Made by a program: the position numbers and the translations under genes. 20,488 nucleotides of DNA. Source: Chloroflexota bacterium (GTDB lineage: Bacteria > Chloroflexota > Dormibacteria > CF-121). Positions within the stretch are counted from its first letter, which is position 1; each line of letters starts with the position of its first letter. The stretch lies in the NCBI GenBank assembly GCA_005889395.1, contig VBFX01000105.1:1-20488 (forward strand). Reading direction: 5' to 3'. The notes beneath the pieces are model-generated. The model was not told where the DNA came from. It worked only from the letters and a program-made list of their open reading frames with translations, and did no database searches. This document shows positions 13,664-20,488 of this stretch, one piece after another.

Positions 13664-16455
13664 GCCGGACGATGCGGAAGGCCCGCGGTCCTGCCGGCGT
13701 CCGCGGACACCCGGGCATCGCGTCCACGCACCAGCCACTGGTCAATCGCCGGCGCCATCTCCGCGCAGTGCCCGAGATGGACGGCGGCGCGTGGCAGGGC
13801 GTCGAGGAAGGCCGTGCCGTAGGTCCGGTTCGCGATGCGGTGGTCCATCAAGACGACCGCACCACGATCGCTTTGTCGCCGGATCAGCCGGCCGAAGCCT
13901 TGCTTGAGGCGCAAGACCGCCTCGGGCAATGCCAGCTGCCCAAAGGGATCGGCGAGCGTGGCGCTCCGTGCCAGCTGCAGCGGATCGCTTGGAACTCGGA
14001 AGGGCAGGCGGACGATGACGACACAGGAGAGAGCATCCCCAGGGACGTCGATGCCTTCCCAGAAGCTGCTGCTCCCTAGCAGGATGCTGCGCGGATCCTC
14101 CTGGAACTGCGCCAGCAGCTGCCGACGGGTGCCATCCAGGTTTTGCGCCAGCACCGTCAGATCGCCGTGCGAGGTCCGCACCCGCAGCCGGTCGGCGACA
14201 TCCCGCAACTGCTGATGAGACGTGAACAGCACCAGGGTGCGCCCACCAATCGCCTCGGCGATCTCGCCGACGACGGTCGAGACCTGATCGAGGAAGGTGA
14301 TGTCACTGAGATCCTTGAGGTCGGTCGGCAGGCAGAGCAGGGCCTGAGACAGGTAGTCGAAGGGTGAGGCCAGCACCATCTCGTGCGTGCTCAATGCCTC
14401 GAGCCCGACTCCCCGTTTGAAGTACTCGAACGAGTCGGCCACCGCGAGGGTTGCCGAGGTGAAGACCACCGTTTCCTTGTCGGCGAAGGCTCGCGCCTGG
14501 AGCTCGCGTCCCGCCGTTGTGGGAGCCGCCTGCACCAGTGGGCGGCCCGAGCGACGCTCGCTTCGGATCCAGTAGAGGCGATCGGGGCGCGGCTGCAACA
14601 GCGCCTGGCGGATGAGATCGACCCGCCCCTGGAACTGAGTCACAAAGAGGTCCAGTTCGCGCTGGGCGTACGGGTTACTCTCCAGCGGCAACTGGGCGGC
14701 CGCATCATCGAGGGCGCGACGGAACCGCATCGCCTGATCGGCGAGCTTGCTGGCCAGCCCGGAAAGCGGCACCGTCTCTGACGAGGCCCGAAGGAGCGAG
14801 TCGAGGACGACCGGTTCCTCGCGCGACGGACGCAGCGGGATCTCCGGCTGTCGCTGCCTCACGATCGCCCGCGCCTCCTGGAAGAAATCGGCCAGCGCCC
14901 GTTTCATCTCCGCGGCCGCGGTGCGCACCCCGTCACCAGGCGGGCCGACCGCGGCGCGGAACCAGGTCAGCGCCCCGTCGATGCTTTCCAGCACCTCCTC
15001 CTCCCCCACCCGCTGGGTCAGCGCGTCGACCGCCGTCTCTTCGAGCTGGTGCGCCTCGTCCACCACCAGGTGCGCGTGCGAGGGCAGCACCGAGCCCCCG
15101 TTGAGCGCGTCGGCCAGGAGCAGCGCGTGGTTGGTCACGATCAGGTCCGCATCCTGTGCCCCGCGCCGGCTATTCCAGTAGAAACATTGCTGGGTCTTGT
15201 AGTTTTCGCAGTGGGCGGCCAGGCAATCGTCCGCCGTCGACGCCGCCCGCAGCCAGAACAGCTCGTCGAATCCGCTGAGCTTGATCTCAGAGCGGTCGCC
15301 ATGGCGGGTTTGCGCCAGCCAGACGAGCATCCGCAGCTTGAACTTCACCTCGTCGTGGAACCAGCTGCCGTCGGCGCGCCGGCTGGGCGCGTTGAGGTAG
15401 CGATTCCAGCGACGCAGGCTCACGTAATTCGAACGGCCCTTCAACAGCGACGCTTTGAAGTCGAAGGGCAGCCAGCTGCGCATGAAGGGGATGTCCTTCG
15501 AGAACAACTGCTCCTGCAGCGTGATCGTGTTGGTCGCGACCACGACCCGCTCCCCTCTCGCGACCGCGTGGTGAACCGCCGGCACCAGGTACGCGAGTGA
15601 CTTGCCGGTCCCCGGGCCGGCCTCCACCAGGAGCCGGCCACCGCGAGCGTAGAGCTGGGCGATGGCCAGCGTCATCTGCAGTTGTGATTCGCGAAGTTCG
15701 TAGTCGTCCAGCAGGCCCGCCATGGGACCATCGGGCCCGAGCAGGGCGCGAATGGTCTGTGGATCGGTCGAGGGCGTGTCCGGACGCGCTGCCGTGACCG
15801 GCAGGATGGGCACCGGCGGCAGGCTATCGACGCCGCTGGGTCCGGCACCGCGAGCATCTTCGAGGAAGTGGTGGATCGGGTGCGGCCAGCCGTTGGCCAC
15901 CTCGAGCATCCGCTCGATCAGCTCGGCCTTAAAGCCGCGCGCAAACCGCCAGAGGTAGCGGAAGAGCTGCCGCGCGGCGTCCGCGTCCGACAGCGCCCGG
16001 TGAGGATGCGGGTGAATGAGCCCAAGCTGGCGGGAGAGGTGCGGCAGGCTGTGGCTGGGCACGGCGGGCAGCATGATCCGCGATAGGTCGAGGGTGTCGA
16101 ACAGGACATACGCCGGCTGCGCGTCACCGTCGACGAGAAACGACAGATCGAAGTTGCCGCTATGCGCCACGACCCCACTCGTGCCGACGAAGTCGATCAG
16201 CTGCGCCAGGACCTCCTCCGGCTGGGGCGCCGCGGCCACGTCGGCATCGCGGATCCCGGTCAGATCCTGCACGGCGCGCGGAATGCCGACTTCGGGGCGG
16301 ACCAGGGACTGAAAGGTCGCGAGGACCTCGTCGCCCTGGAAGCGGACCGCCCCAACCTCGATGATCCGATCGAGCCTGGGACTGAGGCCGGTGGTTTCGA
16401 GATCGAGAGCAACGAGCGTGCGATCCACTATCGCAATGCTCTCAAATCGGGCCAC
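13660..16455 (-). CDS. dinG: DinG-type helicase with N-terminal exonuclease domain
   Basis: A 931-residue fusion of a DnaQ-like DEDDh exonuclease and an XPD/DinG superfamily 2 helicase, as in B. subtilis and S. aureus DinG. Exonuclease residues are D18 and E20 (DLETTG), D103 (NFDLSF), H152 and D157 (HRALSDADA). Helicase motifs are Walker A GPGTGKS (280-286), VVDEAH (464-469), TSATL and QGFGRLIR (852-859). Three cysteines (C411, C416, C424) sit in the iron-sulfur domain position. The expected first cysteine, in the segment GRSNYVSLRR, is Ser346. Whether a cluster forms is uncertain. GTG 16455 lies 3 nt after the phoH stop with a poor Shine-Dalgarno sequence; GTG at codon 10 is a plausible alternative. 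Probable role: DNA repair or nucleolytic processing. Confidence 0.93.
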   Translation of the reverse strand: MARFESIAIVDRTLVALDLETTGLSPRLDRIIEVGAVRFQGDEVLATFQSLVRPEVGIPRAVQDLTGIRDADVAAAPQPEEVLAQLIDFVGTSGVVAHSGNFDLSFLVDGDAQPAYVLFDTLDLSRIMLPAVPSHSLPHLSRQLGLIHPHPHRALSDADAARQLFRYLWRFARGFKAELIERMLEVANGWPHPIHHFLEDARGAGPSGVDSLPPVPILPVTAARPDTPSTDPQTIRALLGPDGPMAGLLDDYELRESQLQMTLAIAQLYARGGRLLVEAGPGTGKSLAYLVPAVHHAVARGERVVVATNTITLQEQLFSKDIPFMRSWLPFDFKASLLKGRSNYVSLRRWNRYLNAPSRRADGSWFHDEVKFKLRMLVWLAQTRHGDRSEIKLSGFDELFWLRAASTADDCLAAHCENYKTQQCFYWNSRRGAQDADLIVTNHALLLADALNGGSVLPSHAHLVVDEAHQLEETAVDALTQRVGEEEVLESIDGALTWFRAAVGPPGDGVRTAAAEMKRALADFFQEARAIVRQRQPEIPLRPSREEPVVLDSLLRASSETVPLSGLASKLADQAMRFRRALDDAAAQLPLESNPYAQRELDLFVTQFQGRVDLIRQALLQPRPDRLYWIRSERRSGRPLVQAAPTTAGRELQARAFADKETVVFTSATLAVADSFEYFKRGVGLEALSTHEMVLASPFDYLSQALLCLPTDLKDLSDITFLDQVSTVVGEIAEAIGGRTLVLFTSHQQLRDVADRLRVRTSHGDLTVLAQNLDGTRRQLLAQFQEDPRSILLGSSSFWEGIDVPGDALSCVVIVRLPFRVPSDPLQLARSATLADPFGQLALPEAVLRLKQGFGRLIRRQSDRGAVVLMDHRIANRTYGTAFLDALPRAAVHLGHCAEMAPAIDQWLVRGRDARVSADAGRTAGLPHRPA

Positions 16456-16458
16456 CGC

Positions 16459-17692
16459 TTACAGCAATTTGGCAGCAAGCTCCGCGAGTTCTGACCTTTG
16501 GCCCTTGGTGAGCGTGACGTGGCCGGCCAGCGGGTTGTTCTTGAATTTCTCGATCGCGTAGCAGAGCCCGTTGCTCCGGAAATCCAGGTAGGGATGGTCG
16601 ATCTGGTTGGGGTCGCCGGTAAGGACAATCTTGGTCCCCTCGCCCGCCCTGGAGACGATCGTCTTGACCTCGTGGGGAGTAAGGTTTTGTGCCTCATCGA
16701 CGATGATGAACTGCTGCGGGATGCTCCGCCCGCGGATGTAGGTGAGCGCTTCCGCCTCGAAGAGCCCCTTGTCCTGGATATGCCGGATCATGTCCGCCGC
16801 CATCTGCTCCTTGTAGATGCAGCCCATCAGGTACTCGAGGTTGTCGTAGATCGGCTGCATCCAGGGTCGCAGCTTTTCATCCTTGTCGCCGGGAAGATAG
16901 CCGACGTCCTTGCCCATGGGAATCACCGGGCGCGTGACGAGCAGTGACAAAAGGGATCCGCTCGTCGAGCAGGATGTCGAAGGCGAAGCGTTGACCGAGA
17001 TTCTTGGGTTGAATGCCCCAGATTTCTTTCTTGATCGCCGCCAGCCCAACCACCTGGCCGGCCGCCGCGTCGAAGCGGCCCAGCGCGCTCGACTTCGCCC
17101 CGTTCACCGATTTGAAATGGACGAACTGGTTGAAGTAGAGCTGGCCGTTAGACGGCTGGTAGAGATTCGTCTTCGTGAAGTTCTCGATATCATCCGGCGT
17201 CACCGTCAGCGTCGTCATGCCGTCGTAGAGGTCCTCTTCCTTGAGCACCATCTTGTCGGTCTCGTAGTCCTGCGCCTGCAGGTTGAGGGCATCGGCCTTC
17301 ACCCGGACGTTGATGTCTTTGCTGACCAGGATGACGGGCGTGCCATCGCTCTCGGCCTTCAGCTGCAACGTCAGGGCGATCACCTGGTTGTCGGGCTTGC
17401 GCGGATCGAGATCCTCGGGGAGCTGCGCGGTGCTCTCGTGGGTCAGCTCGACACGAAGCGTGCCGCCGTACTTGAGTTCGACGCCCTCGGAGAGCTTTCC
17501 CTTGGCACGAAGCTCATCGAAATAGTGGGCGATCAAGCGGGCGTGACGCCCGACCTCGTCCTGCCGGCGCTTCTGCCCGTCGACCTCCTCGATCACGGTC
17601 AGGGGGATCACGATCTCGTTGTCCTCGAAGGAGTAGATCGCGTTCGGATCGTGCAGCAGGACGTTGGTGTCGAGCACGTAGATCTTCTTCAT
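16459..17692 (-). pseudogene. PIN-PhoH protein, frameshifted with Walker A deleted
   Basis: PhoH2-type proteins join an N-terminal PIN RNase domain to a PhoH ATPase/helicase. The first frame (ATG 17692, stop 16877) carries the PIN domain: VLDTNVLLHDP (D8), PLTVIEEVD, RKPDNQVIAL and LVSKDINVRVKA. It then continues to QRFAFDILLDERIPFVT. A second frame (about 16940 to 16459) resumes at LLVTRPVIPMGKDVGYLPG and includes WMQPIYDNLEY, Walker B FIIVDEAQNLTPHE and LTGDPNQID. The expected segment between them, about 30-35 residues with GKAGTGKT, is absent at 16936-16948 and the frames do not match. The lesion is compatible with loss of roughly 90-105 bp (2 modulo 3). Either a real inactivation or an assembly fault. 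ATG overlaps the plsC stop as ATGA. Confidence 0.88.
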
Positions 17693-18357
17693 GCTTGAAG
17701 GCTCCGCGGCACGGTCGAGCTTGCGTACTCCCCCTGGTTTTCCAACGGGAGCAGCTGAGCGATCTTTGTCATCAGGTAGTCGGCGCTCTGCTGATGATCC
17801 ATCGCGCTGCCGTCGCGATTCCGTTCCGGAAGCTGGAATGGTTCGCCAAACGTCATGGCGACGTCCGCCCGCCGTGGAACCTTGTTGTGGCGGCCGAGAA
17901 CATTTTGCGAGCCAGTGATCGCGATCGGCACCAGGGGCGCGCCGGAGCGACGCGCCACGAAGCCGGCGCCTGGCTCGGCCCGAAGCAGGCGGGCATCCCC
18001 GGATCGGTGGCCTTCAGGAAAGAGGACGACGGCCGACCCTTGCTTGAGGAGGCCGAATGCCCGCCGAAGCGCGGTCCGGTCGGGCGAGTGGCGTACCACC
18101 GGAAAGGCATGGTAACCGCGCATCAGCCAGGCCCAGCTGCCTTTGAACAACTCTGCCTTGGCCATGAACCAGACTGGCCGGGGTGTCCAGGCGCCAATGA
18201 TGGCCGGGTCGACCGCCCCCACGTGGTTCGACACCATGAGGAGCGGGCCCGAGCGTGGCACGTTCGCCGCGCCGCGAAGCTGAAACTTTGACCCCAGAAC
18301 GATTCTCGTGAGGAGCCGTGCAAGACCAGTAAGGAAGGAATAGCTCAAAGCGATCAA
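17689..18357 (-). CDS. plsC: 1-acyl-sn-glycerol-3-phosphate acyltransferase
   Basis: PlsC acylates lysophosphatidic acid to phosphatidic acid at the inner membrane. The 222-residue product has a hydrophobic N-terminus, catalytic H45 and D50 in NHVGAVD (motif I, H-x4-D), and FPEGHRS at 113-119 (motif III). VPIAITGS lies near motif IV. TTG 18357 overlaps the cmk stop as TTGA, which fixes the start well. cmk-plsC adjacency is common in many bacteria, sometimes with ispH or der. The protein may act on other acyl acceptors; family assignment is firm, exact substrate less so. Confidence 0.92.
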   Translation of the reverse strand: MIALSYSFLTGLARLLTRIVLGSKFQLRGAANVPRSGPLLMVSNHVGAVDPAIIGAWTPRPVWFMAKAELFKGSWAWLMRGYHAFPVVRHSPDRTALRRAFGLLKQGSAVVLFPEGHRSGDARLLRAEPGAGFVARRSGAPLVPIAITGSQNVLGRHNKVPRRADVAMTFGEPFQLPERNRDGSAMDHQQSADYLMTKIAQLLPLENQGEYASSTVPRSLQA

Positions 18358-19022
18358 TGCTTCGGCAAACGGGCCATCACTTCGTCAAAAACCTGACGGA
18401 CCGACTTGCTCTCAGTCGGGACGATTATAGCATCGGTGGCGGGCCGTAACGGCGCGACTTCGCGCTCCTGGTCGGCGCGGTCTCGCGCCTCGACTTCCTG
18501 TTCGAGCACCGCGTCCGGGGTGGCGCTGCCGCGTGCTTCGTCCAACTCGCGGCGCCGCCGGGCGACCCGCTCCGCGGCCGGTGCGGTGAAGAAGAATTTC
18601 ACATCCGCGTCGGGAAAGATGACGGTTCCGATGTCGCGCCCCAGGATCACCGCATCACCCGACGCCGCCCGCCGCTGCGGCTCGATCAGGAGGCGCCGCA
18701 CCTCGGGGATCCCCGATATACGCGAGAGCTCGGCGGCGATTGCCGGATCGTGTGCCGCACCGCTGATATCCCGGCCATCGATCGAGAGCAGTGGTCCGGC
18801 ACGACCCGCCGAGGGCGACGTGTTGATCTCGATGCGCAACTCACCGAGCATCCGCATCAGCGCGGTCACGTCGTCGGCCGCGATGCCGCGTCGTCGCGCC
18901 TCAACGGTGACCGCCCGATAGAACAAGCCGGTGTCGACCAGGGCGAAGCCGAGGACGTCCGCCACCATACGCCCGACGGTCGTCTTTCCCGAGCCCGCCG
19001 GGCCGTCGATCGCGATGATCAC
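18354..19022 (-). CDS. cmk: Cytidylate kinase
   Basis: Cmk phosphorylates CMP and dCMP for nucleic acid precursor synthesis. The 222-residue product opens with IAIDGPAGSGKTTVGR (P-loop 7-15), then VDTGLFYRAVT and LGRDIGTVIFPDADVKFFFT (NMP-binding and lid regions), with RRRELDEARG in the lid. SIDGRDIS is a typical CMP-site segment. Length is normal. GTG 19022 has GGGA 7 nt upstream and follows the pseudouridine synthase stop by 1 nt. scpA-scpB-rluB-cmk is a widely conserved order. Confidence 0.96.
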   Translation of the reverse strand: MIIAIDGPAGSGKTTVGRMVADVLGFALVDTGLFYRAVTVEARRRGIAADDVTALMRMLGELRIEINTSPSAGRAGPLLSIDGRDISGAAHDPAIAAELSRISGIPEVRRLLIEPQRRAASGDAVILGRDIGTVIFPDADVKFFFTAPAAERVARRRRELDEARGSATPDAVLEQEVEARDRADQEREVAPLRPATDAIIVPTESKSVRQVFDEVMARLPKH

Positions 19023-19023
19023 G

Positions 19024-19737
19024 CTAGAGTCCCGCCGCGGCCTTCAAGCGGGTTACCTCGTCCGCCCGGAGTGGGCGGACGTCACCCTCGGCAAGGTCAC
19101 CGAGCTGAAGCCCATCGATGCGCACCCGCTGCAAATCGAGCACGGGATAGCCAAGCGCTTGCCACAGCCGGCGCACTTCCCGTTTGCGGCCCTCACGCAA
19201 CACCATCGACAGCCGCGTGTCGCCATCCGCGCCCTCGAGCACCTGGACATCTGCCGGCTCGAATCGCTCCCCTCTTACGATCATCCCCTCCGAGAGCCGC
19301 CGCACTGCCGCTTCACCGGGCTGGCCCCTGACGAGGACCCGGTATTCCTTCTCGACATGGTAGCGGGGGTGCATCAGACGGCCGGCCAGCTCGCCGTCGT
19401 CCGTCAACAGCACCAGCCCACGACTGTCGAGATCGAGCCGGCCCACCGGGAAGACGCGCGGCCGTCCCGCTGGTAGGTGGTCGACCACGGTCTGCCGGCC
19501 GCGGTCGTCGCCGACGCTGGTCAAGACGCCAACCGGCTTGTTCAGCATCAGGTACGTCGATGTCGAAACCAGTTCGACCGGGCTGCCGCCGACGGTCACG
19601 CGATCGACCCCGGGCGTGACCTGCTGGCCCGGGATGGCGGGCGTGCCGTTCACCATCACCTGTCCCGACGCAATCAATTGATCGGCCTTTCGCCGAGCCG
19701 CCACGCCGGAACGCGCTAGGAACTGGTTGAGCCGGAT
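19024..19737 (-). CDS. 23S/16S rRNA pseudouridine synthase, RluB/RsuA family
   Basis: These enzymes convert specific uridines in rRNA to pseudouridine. The product has an N-terminal S4 RNA-binding domain (ARRKADQLIASGQVMVNG) and a catalytic domain with GRLDLDSRGLVLLTDDG, whose Asp after GRL is the nucleophile, then YHVEKEYRVLV and LREGRKREVRRLW. The position after scpB favours RluB. GTG at 19704 is the only conventional start, but the S4 domain clearly extends further upstream in the same open frame (RLNQFLARSGVAARRKAD). The family N-terminus coincides with AUC at 19737, giving 237 residues; AUU at 19746 is another option. No ATG/GTG/TTG exists for more than 60 nt further upstream. The start overlaps the scpB end. 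Confidence 0.92.
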   Translation of the reverse strand: MRLNQFLARSGVAARRKADQLIASGQVMVNGTPAIPGQQVTPGVDRVTVGGSPVELVSTSTYLMLNKPVGVLTSVGDDRGRQTVVDHLPAGRPRVFPVGRLDLDSRGLVLLTDDGELAGRLMHPRYHVEKEYRVLVRGQPGEAAVRRLSEGMIVRGERFEPADVQVLEGADGDTRLSMVLREGRKREVRRLWQALGYPVLDLQRVRIDGLQLGDLAEGDVRPLRADEVTRLKAAAGL

Positions 19738-20270
19738 TGCGGTAATGGCGGCAGCTCGTTCAGGCTGCTCAGTCCAAGGATCTGGAGGAAGCGCATCGTC
19801 GTGCCAAAGAGGCGAGGCGTCCCCGGCGCGTCGAGGCGGCCGGTCTCCTCGATCAGTCCTTTTTCTTCGAGGCTCTCCAGCACCGCCTCACAGTTGACGC
19901 CGCGAATCTCCTCGATGCGGGCGCGGGTGAGCGGCTGTCGGTAGGCGATGATGGCGAGCGTTTCGTACGCCGCCGGAGACAGGCGTGACGGATACTCCGG
20001 CCGCAAGACGCGGCGGACCACGTCCGCCTGCGCCGGGTCCGTCACCAGCTGCAATTGGTCCTGATGGCGTTGCAGAAAGAGACCGCGGCCCGCCAGCGCT
20101 TCCGCCAGGCTCGTGGCAGCGGCCTCGATGTCGGGCAGCGGCGACTGCAGGATGTCCTGGAGCTCCAGCACCGTAACCGCCCGGTTGAGGGTGAAGAGCA
20201 CGGCCTCGAGGGCGGCGGCCAGGCCCGTCGTGTCCCGCACCTGTGTCACACCCTCGACCGATGAGCTCAC
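19716..20270 (-). CDS. scpB: Segregation and condensation protein B
   Basis: ScpB is the winged-helix kite subunit of the SMC-ScpAB condensin. The 184-residue product shows LAAALEAVLFTLNRAVTVLEL at the start, LVTDPAQADVVRRVLRPE, and the strongly conserved LSPAAYETLAIIAYRQPLTR and RIEEIRGVNCEAVLESLEEKGLI. RLFGTTMRFLQILGLSSLNELP ends the second winged helix. GTG 20270 overlaps the scpA stop as GTGA, with GGAAAC upstream. It functions with ScpA, encoded immediately before. Confidence 0.97.
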   Translation of the reverse strand: MSSSVEGVTQVRDTTGLAAALEAVLFTLNRAVTVLELQDILQSPLPDIEAAATSLAEALAGRGLFLQRHQDQLQLVTDPAQADVVRRVLRPEYPSRLSPAAYETLAIIAYRQPLTRARIEEIRGVNCEAVLESLEEKGLIEETGRLDAPGTPRLFGTTMRFLQILGLSSLNELPPLPQSGSTSS

Positions 20271-20488
20271 TCTGTTTCCTTCCGCTCCTGTGCGTGCACC
20301 GTGATTTCCGCGAAGGCCGAGGTCTGAGCCACGCGGGCCTCACCGATTCTAATCAGCTCGAGGAGGGCCAGAAAGGTCACGACCGCTTCCAGCCGCGTTC
20401 GCGCGTGCCGGAAGATAGCGCTGAAGTTGAGTTGCGCGTGCCGCGCCAACATCTGTCGGAGTTCTTCGAGCTTCTCGCCGAGCGAGAC
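20267..20488 (-). CDS. scpA: Segregation and condensation protein A, C-terminal end
   Basis: Only the last 73 codons are present; the gene enters from the right edge, with codon phase starting exactly at 20488. The visible part reads VSLGEKLEELRQML, then NFSAIF and VVTFLALLELIRIGEARVAQ, the C-terminal winged helix of the kleisin ScpA that contacts the SMC head. It ends TGA at 20269-20267, overlapping the scpB start by 4 nt. Confidence 0.92.
   Translation of the reverse strand, partial: VSLGEKLEELRQMLARHAQLNFSAIFRHARTRLEAVVTFLALLELIRIGEARVAQTSAFAEITVHAQERKETE

Overview
The window is about 20.5 kb of high-GC bacterial chromosome. Every gene I can support lies on the minus strand, so transcription runs from high to low coordinates. 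Genes are tightly packed, often overlapping by 4 nt (start and stop as ATGA, GTGA, TTGA or CTGA). No gene-free stretch exceeds 300 bases. The content is almost entirely housekeeping: chromosome condensation, nucleotide, NAD and lipid metabolism, rRNA modification, aminoacyl-tRNA synthetases and ribosomal proteins. There are no insertion sequences, phage genes or CRISPR arrays. GC content, frequent GTG/TTG starts and family features (B. subtilis-type DinG with an exonuclease domain, PIN-PhoH protein, PheS with a Cys-rich loop) suggest a high-GC bacterium of the Actinobacteriota/Chloroflexota/Dormibacterota type. That placement is inference; no marker in the window settles the phylum.

Layout in transcription order. 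(1) 20488-6730 is a long, nearly gapless array: scpA (5' end outside the window), scpB, an RluB/RsuA-type pseudouridine synthase, cmk, plsC, a broken PIN-phoH gene, dinG, a nitrilase-family amidase, nadE, rsmI, metG, tatD, ksgA/rsmA and an MFS exporter. (2) 6756-6639 is a tRNA-Val(GAC) with its own promoter inside the end of the MFS gene. (3) 6593-4528 holds three less connected genes: an SRPBCC/AHSA1 protein, a threonine/serine dehydratase and a degenerate receiver-domain protein, with a strong hairpin between the last two. (4) 4449-4008 holds two inverted DnaA boxes, a clear sigma-70 promoter and a small unrecognised cysteine-motif protein. (5) 3978-1 is the classical thrS - infC - rpmI - rplT - pheS block; pheS runs off the left edge.

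The most interesting regulatory region is 2213-2068, between thrS and infC. An extended -10 overlaps the thrS stop codon and is followed by a leader in which a 9-bp helix can form instead of an intrinsic terminator. infC then has no ATG, GTG or TTG at its proper N-terminus, only AUC or ACG. This looks like two layers of control on the IF3-L35-L20 operon: attenuation, and IF3 start-codon discrimination. The other standout is the phoH locus, where roughly 90-105 bp encoding the Walker A loop are missing and the frame is shifted. Apparent non-canonical starts also recur at the family N-termini of the pseudouridine synthase, the receiver protein and TatD.
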